A DNA stretch of 64,000 nucleotides from Pocillopora verrucosa (GCF_036669915.1 NC_089318.1:24674238-24738237), one strand, 5' to 3'. Counted from the stretch's first letter, positions 1-12,004 are shown. Notes: generated by a model not told the origin, from the letters alone. Numbers and translations: made by a program.

Positions 1-1049
1 GCAAGTGTATTTAGCATCAGCCTAGAGTTTTCTTTTTTTACGTTGTATTTCTTTTTATAAGGTTTCAAGAAAAAGGATACTTAATCCATCTGTCAACCTC
101 TAAGCTTTTCCTGACTTCAGTTAACTGCTGATGGCAGTGTGGACTGAGATTCAAAGCCATGGAAGATAAACGATTCGCATGGGAAAGGGAAGGCGTAATG
201 TGAAAGTACATATGGAAGTGGGAGTTGAAAGATAAGGGGAATCGAGTAGGAATGAGATGTAAGATTGTAGAAAGGTGGAAGATAAGATATAAATGCACAA
301 AAGGGGGTTTGGAGACGAAATACACAAAGTTAGACATAGTGAGATAAGGAATGAGATTTAACGGTACCGTAAGGGAGGGGTTGAAGACGGGTTCATACAA
401 GGGATCGTTTCTCGGTTCACATAAAGCTGGGAGATGGCAGATTCAAAGGTACACATAAGGGAGGAGAGAATGATTCATATTTATAGGGAGGGGATATAAG
501 ATAAAATAAAATTATGGCAGGCTTGGAGATGACGGAAATACAGGTAAGTCTGTTCGGTGGGAGAGAGATACTAAGTAATATAATAGAGGGGTAGGAGTGA
601 GAGACATCGGTGCCCACGGATATTTTCAAAAGGAGAACATTCTTTTAATGCTATTTTTATCAAGGATATCTACAAATAAATAAATCTCTCGAAGGTAAGC
701 GTTTTCCAACCTCGCGGTTTTGGGGAAAATAATTTTTGGTTTGAAAAATTGGTAGGTTTGACAAATAGAGACTAAATCAGGGCTGGAAAAAAACTTTGGC
801 TTCTAAAAGTAAAATTAGTTTTTGTTTCCTATATATTTGCGACTTCGATGAAATTCTTTGGGGCTCCAAGTTATATGTTATCTGACCGCGTAAGACTGAA
901 GCCGATTTCTTGAAAAAGACGTCTGCATTGCTATAGCTCAGCGGTCTCAACCCTAACAATGAATCCCAGCAATCTCCACGGCTTACAGAATATTCGCGGT
1001 AAACTTCGATTCTTAATGAAATGTACGAAATATTTTGGCTTCCTGTACT
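1..1049. other. Upstream region of ATRIP, no gene seen
   Basis: No coding exon is recognised. From about 130 to 620 the + strand is strongly purine-rich, which explains the long pyrimidine-codon frames on the other strand; I treat those as spurious. The stretch holds five AGATAA words in the same orientation (164, 230, 280, 342, 499). The ATRIP promoter and 5' leader are probably within 640-1049, but no TATA box or transcription start can be placed. Confidence 0.5.
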
Positions 1050-1150
1050 ATGGCAAACTCCATCAACAACAATTTTCTGGGAAATCAGAAGAGACGAAAT
1101 TTTATCTACAACCCGGTTGCATCATGCTCAAGAGTAAGCAATCCGCTTGA
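959..1150 (+). promoter_or_regulatory. Upstream ORF overlapping the ATRIP start
   Basis: An ATG at 959 opens a 63-codon frame that runs out of frame through the ATRIP initiator at 1050 and stops at 1150. If transcription starts upstream of 959 it would compete with ATRIP initiation. The peptide shows no recognisable family, and no coding role is claimed. Confidence 0.35.
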
Positions 1151-4100
1151 ACCTCAGCATAGGAACTCGGCAAGTGTTGTCCATGCTCAATCAGTGGTAC
1201 GAACCCCTGTACATCGGGAATCACCGCACAAAAAGTTTAAAAGTTGCCATAGCTTATCTGACAGAAAAGCAGATGATATTGTGGCACAGGAAGCTTGTCG
1301 TGACCTTCCACTCGATGCTTTTGATGACGAAGAGTTTTACACTTTGGAAGATGACCTCGACGACAACGATCTTTTGACAGCTGAACATTTGGACGAATGT
1401 GATCAACTCGCTTCATCCAATTTACATCCACTACACCAACAACAAAGTACTGCTGGTAGAAATGTCACTGTTTCCTCGAACGTGGGTCTTGACGAGAATC
1501 ACGAAGTCAAGTGTACACAAGATTATGTCTCTTTAGCTAATTCAATGGAATTACATGCACCTAATAATATCAAGCCCTTGGTAAAAGGTGAACCATTCTT
1601 GAATTCACTCGTGGACCAGCGTAATGGGGTAGTTTCTATACAAAGTAGTGATGTAGGTGGGAACAATGATCGAAAAGTAGAAAGAGGTAATTGTCTTGTG
1701 CCAAGGCTCTCAGAAGGTGGTCAGCCAACAGAAATGGACAACTTGAAAAAAGAAATTGAAAGATTCAAAACTGAGTGTGCTGCTGCAAACTCTGCAGTGA
1801 AAAGACTGGAAGAGGATAAATTCTGTAAAGATGGAGAAATTAAGATGTTACGTGATTCTCTAGCAGATTATCAAGCAGACGAGAAGAGAAGGCAAGCAGA
1901 GAAAAAAGCTGCAGATGAAAAACAAGCTAGAGAACAGAGTGATAGAGAAAGAGAATTGCTTAAACAAGTTGAAAACTTAACTACTCAAATCTCTTTCAAA
2001 GAACAAGAAATTTCACAAATGATAGAACAAAACAAAAAAAGAACAGGGTCTTTGACAGATGGAAGTTGTAACAGCCCAAAAAGGAAACCAGTCAATATCA
2101 GTGAAACTTTTCCAACTGGTAAATCATTCTTCCAGAAAACATCTCCAGAAAGCAAAGTTAAATCACCAAGGACAAAAGGGATTGAAAAGGATGTTAAAAC
2201 CCTGAGCAAACAGAACTCACCAAGATTCTCTGAGGGAGAAAATTCAGAAAACACAGGACTCAGTGGCTCTTCCAGTAGCAGTTCTATTGTGGACATAATG
2301 AGGGCCCATAGAAGAGATAATCATGCTGCTGAAATAGCCATTACACAATTACTTGTTGAAAAATTTGCAGAAGTGGAACTTGTACAAAACTTGTTATCAC
2401 CACAAGAAAAAGAGCAGCAGCACATCCTTCAGGAACAAGATGGCTGTGGTAGCATCCTCTCTCTTCTGACAAATTGTTCAAATGTTTACCCTACATCTTC
2501 CATACCAAAAACCTCTATGAATGAGACAGATGTCACACATACTTTGAGACTGTTTGAAACTCAGGCTGCCTCAAAACTAGCCAGGTCTACAAGTGGTGTC
2601 ACTCAGAAAGATTCTTTTGTTATGTCCGACAGCAGTTCTGTGATGCAAACTTTATCTGGGCTTCTAAATTATCACCAAGAAGGAAATGATGAAAGTGAAG
2701 AAAAAACCTTAAATTCTGTTTTCAAAAATCGTCATTTGCCAGCAGCAGTTAAACTTCTACCCTTACTGGAGAACTGCATTGCCTATTATGTCCATCAAAG
2801 GACAGAACACCATGATGAAAACATTGTCAGTACTTGTTTGCCAAGAAATTCTCCAACAAATGACTCTGCAGAGTCTAGAGAAAGTCTATTTCTTGAAAGT
2901 GAACATGCAAAAAAACTTGCAGCATTACAAACAAATGCACTAATTTCACTGAGACTTCTGAACATTCTTGTGCTACACAGCTGTGAAGTTTGTGAATGTA
3001 TTTTAAAGTCAGCGGTGTATGGTGACGGTAATGAAGTTGACAGTGATAATGTATTAGACACAAATGATGAAATAGCTAAGGTAAATGTTAGTGCGTTTCT
3101 CTTCTCGTTAATCATTTCCATTTTGATTCCTAAAAAGTCCTGGGCCTAATTCATAAAGTCACAGTCAACTGATAGGAAAAAGTTCCTAAAATCCCACCCA
3201 ATTACTTCTTTCTTTGTTAAAACTTTGAAGTGTTCATATAAAACATAGGCTAAAGCTTAGCTGTTAAGACCCTTTTTTGTGTCTTGTTTCAGGTTGTAGA
3301 GTTCAGATTTTTTTTAGTATTGTGTCTCGTCATGTGTTTTCCACAGTTGAACGCATCTTAAGATATATTTCCATGTTTTTAATAAGGACGACTTTAGGTG
3401 GGTTGAATTAGTGACTAGGTAGAGGGACCCAATCAGAGCCAGAGTTGATGACATTGACAAGAGATAGTAAAAGACCTGCTAAACAAGATGTGACTAATGG
3501 GCTGATAATTTAGATTGGCTGTATATGTTATGTCTTTTTCACTTGTGGACTAAAACCAGAGAAAAAAACACTACTCTATAACCAACCATACCATACCTCT
3601 GTGGTGTAAAGTTTTTGTTAAATTTTCTAGCAGCACATGCCTTTTACAGTTGCTCAATTATTGTGGGAGTGTTTTTTTATTTTTTTAATTTTTACCTCTA
3701 TTTTTTTTTTCTTTTTTACAGATTTTCTCAAGTAAAGGAGAAGAAGATGGCTTCATTCAACACCCATTGTTCTCAAGCATTAAAATTGCTGCAAAAAAAG
3801 TAATCTATTCATTTTCAACTATCTTTAGTTAGATAGAATTGTTATTTTTGTTTTTAAATGAAAATATACCATATAATCTTTTTAGTGCCTTTGCTACATT
3901 TTTATAATATACCAATAGTGATTTTATTTGCACCTAGGCTTAAAAATGACTGTTGAACTGAAGAAAATCCTCACTATTTGAGGGTTTACTTTTGCCACAA
4001 AATATTTACTCTGTTGTTAAACAAATGAATATAGAGATGTTGAAATCCTGTGTTTTACCCTTAAAAGATGATATGAATTTTGGTCCTGGTTATTTTCTCT

Positions 4101-7100
4101 TAAAGAGTCCTGTGGACATTAACTCACACATCTCCAGTTTAGGCAAATTGATGGTGGAGACCTCTGTGGAAACAGGTGTGACAAATGATGTCTTTAACTG
4201 ATTTTATTTATTTTGAAGGGTAGACATGCTTGTTAGAATGATGGTTATTGCAAAATTGCTTCAATAACTTCTTGAGAGTGATAAATATCTTAAAGTTACT
4301 TTGAAAATTATGAGGCCAAAAGCTTTTTACTTGATATTCATGTGGTGCTTACCGGATAATTTTGTTTTTCATTCTGTTGGTTTTGATTTCTAGAGAGGAT
4401 TGGCAATGAGGAGAATGTTTATCAAACAGATTTACTGGGTTACATGTTCAGATTAATAATACCTCAACCAGTGAGTAGAAATGCTGAATACAAACTACAG
4501 TTATGTCAGTAATTCATGCTATGACAAATTTGTTAAGCAAATGCATGCAAATATGAGTTTCTCGATGCTATTATCTGAAAAATGTCATCATTCTTTGAAT
4601 TATCGTACATAAACCTACCACCTTTGTCATGTAAATCATTTTTCAATGGCTTCACTATAACATTTAAGGTCTTTTCATGTTCTTGTCTCTCATAAATTGT
4701 TGCCTGAGACTAATAGTTAGTGTAAATAGAACTGATTGTTCTTGTTTAGACCCCCATGAGGGTAGAAAAGGATTTTTATTTCAGAGTTTTCTCTTTCTTT
4801 CTTGTGAGTTCCTTGTGTGTTCTTGTTTATATCACTACTACTGTCAGTGGTAGCACAGAGATTTAGACCTGTTTATGATGTATGGGATTATAGTTTAAGA
4901 TTTGAATGAGTTGACAATTAAAAGGAAGATTGACTTAAGAGACTGAGAATAAGTGCTGCTCGTTTATTTAGACACACTTCTTCCTCAAGTCTCATATAGG
5001 TCAGTAGCACAGGGCCTGAGGGAATGATCTAAAGGTTTTACATTTGACTTTTGATAGGATCACTAGTAACTTATGGCAAAAAAAATCACCTAATTTATGT
5101 GGTGGCAAATTTGATTAGTTTTTCAAGTAATGTATTTCTGTGATAAGTCAAGGCAATGTTAACATTTTTTATTTTTTTAATTGAATTATTTAGAATAATT
5201 CTGTGAATGTTGCTCATGATACTCTACAAGTCCTCACTTCACTGGCAAGAAATTGTGAAGTTAAATTCTTCCCAAGGTTTGTAAATGCTAGAACAGTACA
5301 ATGACTTGTTAATAAGGTAATAACAGACACCTGAACTTGGTTTTGGGACAGCTTTGCCTAACCATCAGCTTTATCAAATAACAATAAGCTCAGCCTTGAT
5401 AATTCTTAAAATCACATTCAACCTTTTCCAGTGATAGCAAATTATTTGTTATTATCTGTAGGCTTTACATTCAGATTGCGATTGTGACACCAATGTAAGA
5501 TAATATGTTTTTTCTAAAAGGAATACAAAAATACAATGTAAAAACAAAGTTATTTTATGTTTCAGACTGTTGCCGTTGTTGACTGAAAACCTTCTTTCAC
5601 ATTGTCTGTCCAAAGACTGGACTCTTAACACATTGTCTTTGGTCACATCACTCCTAACACTTTTAACCAGACACAGCTGTTTTCGAAGAAGACTCTGTTC
5701 CCAATCAGGTGAAACATCAAACATTGTGTCAGACTCATGTTTCTGCTTTAAGACAAGTTTTCAGTAGAGACTATGTTGGCAATCAAACATTGTGATCTTG
5801 TTTTCATTTTGATTTTGGCTCTGCCTCTGGTATTTCTACTTCAGCTTGTCTATGGACACACCTCAACAGGTTTTTGTGCAGTTGTTTAACAAACTACTCT
5901 TTGCTTATCACACAGATGATTGTATTTTACTCAAGATTTATCAGGGATGGCTTTTTAAGCCGGCTAATGCTCCTGACCTATGCTATCAAGGAGTTCATTT
6001 AAAGGTACAAAACAGAAACCGTAGAAGAGCCTTTCTAAGAGTCCCCATTCTTCATACCTTCCAGGAAATTTGAATCCCATTATATATGGCTGTGGTGTGT
6101 TTTCAGTCGGAAAAGTCTTGGTTTTTTTCTTCCAAATTGAAATGAGTGGGGCAAAGAAAAAAACTTCCTCTTCTGAGATCTCAGACGAACATTCACCTCT
6201 CCTTATGACCACATTTCCTATTAAAAATATCTCTTTTGTCACTATAGCACCTTAAATGAAAGCCTCACTTGTAGTGGTGAAAGCAAAGAAACTCTTAAAG
6301 TTGTTTAATGAAAATGGATTTTTTCCTCTGTTTTGCTTCTTAGATTTGTACTTTTGTCAATAACCTCCTTAAAAACTCAGACTCATCAGTCTTATTATTT
6401 CCCTTGGAGAGTGAATGTCACTGCAACCTTGAGGTGAAGCAATTTTAGAGAATTAAGTGCATCTGCAATATGTAAACTTAAATGCTACTCTTAGTACCTG
6501 TAATATATATTTTTTTCTATCCTCTCAGAGTTGTTTATGCACAGGTACCCTTTATTTTTTCTGAAATTTACGAGCATTGGTTTGAATCAACAGCTTTTGA
6601 GATGAAATGAAAAGCTTTACCATGTCACATGAACAAACAATTCATGTTTTGCCATATTAATCAATAAATAATCAATAAATAGTGAATATTCCTGACTGAT
6701 GTATTATGGGTGTTGGTCAGCCTTAGTGTTCGAGGTACAATGTATGTCTGAACCCTTCTGTTTGTTGTGAGAGGGTTATTTATAACACTGGGTGACAAAT
6801 ACTCCCAAATTCCATATAAGTCTTGCTTTCAAAGAGTGAGACCCAAAGTTGTCATGGTTATCCATATTATTACAGCTTTCTTGATTGGTGTATTGATGGA
6901 ATTACCAAATTATTTTTCAGCTAATCAAGTGCCTTGTATTGATGTTGGATAAAGAACTGAACTCTCTCAGCCAAGTTCCATCTGAGGCACTGACTGACCA
7001 TACACATAACAGGTAAATTTATTTGTGTTGAAACCAGAGAGTGTTTGAAATTAAAAACTTTGAATCTAAAAATCTTCACAGATTGATATATGATAATATA

Positions 7101-8407
7101 TGCTACACACTTTGAGTACTTTAGAAGGCTAAGATTTTCCTTTCCATGGTGCTAACCTTAACCCTTGACCTAAGACCTGTGTATTGCCGTGTTGTAGATT
7201 TATATTTTAAAGTATGGCTACAGGCCCATAAAGTTATCAGAACTTTTGAGAGAAAGGGACCTGATGTAATCAGTCAGTCTATAATTTATTCCACCATGGT
7301 TTTCTTGTAGCTGTGTACAAAAATATTCTGTTTGATAGTTTTCTTGTCTTTTTTTCTCAAAATTTTTTTCAGCCACAGTCTAATGTTACTGAGGCAAGGT
7401 GTGTTTCTTCTCTCCATGTTATGTCTCAATGATCGAATGTTTGTGGAGCATCGGGCTGAAGTAGAACATCAGTATGTTAATGTTGTGAGCGGTGTTACCA
7501 GACTTTACAAGCAGATTGTTGGTGTGATTTCAGAGGCAGAAGGTAATGAAAACACAGTCAGAAAAGTGATTGAAATATTAATTAATGTATGTAATACTAA
7601 AAGATTTGTCAACTAGTTGGAATGTATTTTCTATACTTCTCACCTTGCTGTTTATTAATATTAATCACTTAAGTACAACTCATCAACAGGAACTTAGCTT
7701 GGCTTTTCATTGCAAATGAAGCCTCAGTTGTGATCCTTATCAAATAGTAAGGGAATTAGACCAGCTATTATGTCACTGGTTAGAGCTTTTTTAGGAGCTT
7801 TTAAAGAATTTTATAAAAATTTAATTAGAGAAGTAGTTGCAATCTAGGAGTTAATAAATATGGCAAGGTAATTTTGATCAGTGAGGTTGTTATCTACATG
7901 AATAGACCAGTCTGATTAGCCAGTTTTGATTTATGGTAAAGAGCTCAATCTCTGAAGTGAAATGAACTGGCCTACTGACTATAACTCCTTCAAAATTTTT
8001 CTGGCTCTTTTATACAGTTGTATGCCAGTTTTTTTTCCTCAGACTGCTAGATCTTTGTGGTCTTCTGATTCTTGGAAACTGATTTTAATTTCATTGTGTG
8101 TTCACAACTCTCAATTTACATCATGTTTGGGTAAAATGCTCAGCGGGAAGATCACGAGAGTAGGAGAGGGCAAAAACCATTGTGTTCTAATTGACTTTGT
8201 CCTATAGAAGACTAAATTTGATGCAAATTACCTGACAGTGTGGCTGTGGAATCGGTGTTGACTTATCTCATGTCTGGTTTTTTTTTTTCTCAACCAGTAT
8301 TTGCTGTCCAAGAGTTAGTTGATTTTGAACACATCCAGGGGATTGAGTGGTCACAGGAATCAGAGGATGAAGATGAGACTGTTGAAGGAATGGAACTTGC
8401 TGAATGA
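1050..8407 (+). CDS. ATRIP: ATR-interacting protein (ATRIP), 9 coding exons
   Basis: ATRIP is the obligate partner of the checkpoint kinase ATR and brings it to RPA-coated single-stranded DNA in the nucleus. Coding exons: 1050-3080, 3722-3799, 4396-4470, 5194-5276, 5566-5763, 5845-6004, 6921-7012, 7373-7542, 8298-8407. They sum to 2997 nt, or 998 aa. The first ATG after the in-frame stop at 1017 is 1050. Residues about 100-123 are acidic and include LTAEHLDECDQLAS, resembling the RPA70N-binding checkpoint recruitment motif. Residues about 229-325 form a charged coiled coil containing GEIKMLRDSL, a segment I associate with ATRIP coiled coils. A helical repeat-like C-terminal part ends in an acidic tail (SQESEDEDETVEGMELAE). 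Human ATRIP is about 791 aa, so this protein is longer, mostly in exon 1. Least certain is the end of exon 5: a stronger-looking donor at 5709 breaks the frame, so 5764 was chosen. Confidence 0.88.
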
Positions 8408-9243
8408 AATTCAATTTATTCTCATATTTTAATGACTGAAACCTTTCAGTCACTTTTCAGGTCTTCATTAATAATTGCAGTGATCCTTTCTGTCAACATT
8501 GGCTGAGAGGAAAGTTTTTAGACAGAAAGAATAAGCCAGGATAGAGGAGAGAGCAACATATGTGCTTACTCGAAAATGTGTTAGAAGGTTTTCTTCTGTG
8601 AATGTAATGAAACTTCTGCTTACTTTTTGTTAAAGTAAACTATGATTGATCTAGCTGATATCTGATCCACATGCTCTGACGATTAACCAAGGTTAAGAAT
8701 TTCAGGTTTCTTGTAATGAAGTGAGGTTTCCTCATGCTAGGTATAGAAGTGTTGTGCAAGAAAATAATCATTTAAAATGTTCTGTTTGTAAAAAGTATCT
8801 TTTTATGTGAAATGTTTGTCAACTGTTGATTTCAACAAACTGTTTTAAAATTCTAAGGTGTCTGAATGAGCTGGTGAAATCTTTTTTCATGCAACATCAT
8901 TAAAGACCCTTAGTAGTAAAAACTATCCTCTTCCTGACCAGAGAGGAAATAGGTCAATTCCTGCCAAAGCCTGAAACCTTTTTTTGCTGTTTGAGGTCCT
9001 TCCTTCTTTAAATAAATTTCTCATCTAAAGGATAATTACCTATTTCATTTTTCGGTAACGACAAGTTTTCGAGAAAATGTACCCTACCCATCTTGTGGAA
9101 GGTTTTGACCACCCCTCTGGAATTCAAATGACCCGGGGAAGCCCTGAGAGTAGGTCTGCCTAGTTGAGTATCCCAGCGTCCCTTGCTGGGTGCTAGTCAT
9201 TTTGGCGGTCATGCAGCATTCTCCACCTCGTGCAACGAACATC
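8408..9243. other. ATRIP 3' UTR and ATRIP-TFAM intergenic region
   Basis: This 836-bp gap between two same-strand genes holds the ATRIP 3' end (candidate AATAAA at 9011) and the TFAM 5' leader. A short hairpin, CCCAGC (9172-9177) with GCTGGG (9185-9190), lies in the presumed TFAM leader, followed by a TTTTGGCGG word near 9200. No other gene is visible. Confidence 0.5.
9011..9016 (+). terminator. Candidate ATRIP polyadenylation signal
   Basis: AATAAA lies 604 nt after the ATRIP stop and before the TFAM leader. It is a sequence match only. Confidence 0.4.
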
Positions 9244-10110
9244 ATGTTAGCTAGAGTAAGCCTTATTCGCTCTTCTATCGCTTTAGTGCAAGAATCCCTG
9301 CTAGTCCGACAAGTTTACGTGCCACGGATTGTGTTGACACACGCATTTGCCTCAAAGAAAGAGCTTCAAGTGAAAATAAAGCGCCCTCCCACAGCGTATC
9401 AGTTGTTTGCTTCTGCAAATCGGGAGCAACTTGCTAAGTTAAATCCCGACAGACCCAAACAAGAAATCACTAAAGCTTTACATGACCGATGGAGGGAGAT
9501 GTCTGAAGAAGAAAAAAACCCTTACAAAGAAGAACATGATAAACAAATGAACTTGTACAAAGCTCCTCTAGAAAAATTGCCGAAGAAACCGCCTGGAGTA
9601 TTCGGTTTGTTTGTGAAAGAGAACTACTCCAGAATTACATCTGGTTTGTCTCCGGGGTCCACAGCTCCTGACGTTATGAGAGAATTATCTAGTGAGTGGA
9701 ATAGCATGTCTGACGATGATAAAGAACAACTGAAAGAGAAATACGACAGCTTGGTTGATGAATACAACAAGCAAATTTTGACCTTCGATCAAAATTTAAC
9801 CGACGAGGAAAGAGCCTTTCTGTTACAAAAACGTGGTGAAGAAATGCGAACTCTTGCCAAGAAAAAGCGCAAACTTCTAAATGTGGGTAAACCCAGATTA
9901 CCTCCTGGTCCATTTGTTCGTTTTATGCTGAACTCCCTGGGGGAGGTGGAAAGTGAATCACCTGTTGAACGGCTGAAAATTCTGGGACAGAGATGGCAAC
10001 AGTTGTCTGATGAGGAGAAAGAGGTGTACATCGAGGAATACCGCCTTGCTCGTGAACAGTATGTTCAAGATTTAGCTGAATGGAAGGCGAAGCACCCAGA
10101 TGCTGAATGA
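9244..10110 (+). CDS. TFAM: Mitochondrial transcription factor A-like protein with three HMG boxes
   Basis: TFAM binds, bends and packages mtDNA and activates mitochondrial transcription. The 288-aa frame has no introns. The ATG at 9244 gives an N-terminus (MLARVSLIRSSIALV...) rich in Arg, Ser and hydrophobic residues and almost free of acidic residues, as expected of a matrix-targeting presequence; an in-frame ATG at 9211 would add 11 residues. Three HMG-box-like units follow: about 45-110 (KRPPTAYQLF..., ALHDRWREMSEEEK), about 112-181 (PKKPPGVFGLF..., ELSSEWNSMSDDDK) and about 215-284 (GKPRLPPGPF..., LGQRWQQLSDEEKEVYIEE). Boxes 2 and 3, with the basic linker between them (EEMRTLAKKKRKLLNVGKPR), match the usual TFAM box A-linker-box B order; ILTFDQNLTDEE aligns with the end of human box A. 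Box 1 is therefore an extra N-terminal HMG box. Vertebrate TFAM has two boxes and several introns. The alternative is another mitochondrial or nuclear HMGB-like protein, but the linker favours TFAM. Confidence 0.85.
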   Translation: MLARVSLIRSSIALVQESLLVRQVYVPRIVLTHAFASKKELQVKIKRPPTAYQLFASANREQLAKLNPDRPKQEITKALHDRWREMSEEEKNPYKEEHDKQMNLYKAPLEKLPKKPPGVFGLFVKENYSRITSGLSPGSTAPDVMRELSSEWNSMSDDDKEQLKEKYDSLVDEYNKQILTFDQNLTDEERAFLLQKRGEEMRTLAKKKRKLLNVGKPRLPPGPFVRFMLNSLGEVESESPVERLKILGQRWQQLSDEEKEVYIEEYRLAREQYVQDLAEWKAKHPDAE

Positions 10111-10547
10111 ACATAGATCCAAAGTGACAAAATGACAATCATTACTTTTACGTGCTGGCTTAAAAGTCAAATGTGTGAATGTTCATGCAATGTTTGAATA
10201 TGTCTACACTGTTGATAGTATATTAAGTTTTCGAAAGAAGTGGCAAAGTCGAGTATTGTCTAATACTGAAAGGTGGTTTGTCTTTGGTTTCTTCACAGAT
10301 GTCAGCTGTGTCTAAAATCAAATTTAAAATTTCAGTATCTACCAAATGGGAATTTAAAAAAATTCGGATTATAATGTTGGACATTAAAATGTACAAATCA
10401 GCCCTCTAGTATCACAGCTTCCCTAAAAGGATTGGTGGGCTTCTTAAAAGGGGTTGGGAGGGGGTGCATTGGAGTGTGGTTTTGGGGGATAGAGCATGTT
10501 GCATAACAAGACCAAACAATGGCTTCAAAGGAGACTAACATTCTCTT

Positions 10548-10747
10548 GGTAATTTAGTGTTAACAACTGAGTTGTAAATGTAAATTAGCCACCATATAGG
10601 GTAAAAAAGCTGACATTTCGAGCATTAGCCCTTTGTCAGAGTGATTCATCAATCACTCTGATGAAGGGCTAACACTCAAAACATCAGCTTTTTTTACTCT
10701 TTATGGTGGCTAATTTATGTTTTCAACTCAGTTAACACTAAATTACC
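10548..10747. repeat. Foldback (MITE-like) element
   Basis: Two arms of about 90-95 bp are near-perfect reverse complements around a tiny loop near 10650. The outer ends read GGTAATTTAGTGTTAAC (from 10548) and GTTAACACTAAATTACC (to 10747). The inner ends carry AGCATTAGCCCTTTGTCAGA and its counterpart TCTGATGAAGGGCTAACACT. There is no coding capacity. The structure fits a non-autonomous foldback transposon or palindromic MITE. Confidence 0.8.
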
Positions 10748-10771
10748 CGTTATACTCTCCCACTGACACAA

Positions 10772-10803
<32 letters not shown>

Positions 10804-11384
10804 ATTCATTTAACATTCTCTTGCATCATGATCAGCTCTCTTATTTGATATTGATGAATCAACTGCATTTAGAAGGCTAACTTTTAAAAACATTAGACCT
10901 TCTTGCCCATAGAGGTCCTTAATGAAAGGAAAGAAGTAATGGATCATAGTTTGCTTGCGTAAACCTGACAAACAGCTTCCATGAGCCCTTTCCAATCCAC
11001 AATCTCTGAATGACCTTTAGAGTCATTATCTGTGCCAGTAGTTCTATATACCACATGTAAATGAGGAATTTAAGGCCAGTAGCTCAAACCTCAATTTGGA
11101 GTCAACTTCTTCACTTTGAAAACATCCAGTATGGATGTCAACATTACTGCTCTAGGGCAAGTAGTCTGTGGGCAAACTCTTGGGTGCCACAGGAGATGTG
11201 AGTGGGCTATAATTGAACCTCGTGCTCATTTTTTCAGTCAGATTTTCTTTGCGAATGCAGTCAGTGACCATGATACAATGTGAGTGACAACTTGTCAAGG
11301 CTCAACCCTTCAATGTCAAGATCCAATCAGTGTTTCTCACTACTGACTGTTATACAGTTCCCTGAAAATAAGACTGAGTAACTT

Positions 11385-11515
11385 GATGTTATAGCAAAAT
11401 ATTACCCTATTGGTGATAAGCTTGGCTCCTCTCCTTACCTGTTTACAACATAACATATTAGACTTGTAAGGAGAAGTTGCAAGGTAATCTCCTCTAGGGG
11501 TTAAAGGCTTAAGGG
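11385..11515. repeat. Probable diverged copy of a TTAA-type dispersed repeat
   Basis: Words such as AGGAGAAGTTGCAAGGTAAT and GGGGTTAAAGGCTTAA resemble the TIR repeat at 16349-16548. Similarity is partial and judged by eye; boundaries are approximate. Confidence 0.35.
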
Positions 11516-11959
11516 GTGGTAAATCCCCAGGTAAGAAGATTGATGTTTCCTCCTGATTGTTATATTATTTGCATGAAATAACTTAGGTTGCAAACATTTG
11601 TTAGCCTGTGTTAAACACTTGGTTAGTAAGGATGAGTGTCCAATTTGGCAGGCAAACAATCCTAGGTGAGTTGGAAGAAAAGTTTCCCCCCACAAATGTC
11701 CCTTGCCCTCATGTTCCTCATTTCTTGAGGCCATGAGCCTGAAACAGGATAATGGCCTAAAAGTTATTATAAGTTAATTATTAAATCACAACCTGTGCGC
11801 ACACATTGTTAATATTTTGAAATAAAATGTTTTGTGGGTTGTAAATTTTCCCAAATTTCTTCCTTCAGAAATCTCAATTTATCTTTCCCCGCTCTATTCC
11901 CCTATGCTTCATGTTTTTGTTTACGACTGATTTTTCCTGCGGCTCCTCCTGATCTTTGA

Positions 11960-12004
11960 ATGGCTGTACAGCGCGATGTACTGGGAACTAAGAACAACAA
12001 GTAG
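11960..12004 (+). promoter_or_regulatory. Short upstream ORF in the PNPT1 leader
   Basis: ATG at 11960 opens a 14-codon frame ending in TAG at 12002-12004, 11 nt before the PNPT1 ATG. A second ATG at 11976 opens an overlapping frame that runs past the PNPT1 start to about 12119. Their relevance depends on the unknown transcription start. Confidence 0.35.

Noticed and set aside
65..629. Minus-strand frames of 111 and 70 codons at the left edge
   Set aside because: They arise from a purine-rich + strand without stops; the composition is Leu/Ser/Pro/His-rich with no family features.
5709..5714. Donor GTGAAA as the end of ATRIP exon 5
   Set aside because: It leaves phase 1, which no nearby acceptor of exon 6 can match; the donor at 5764 restores frame through to the stop.
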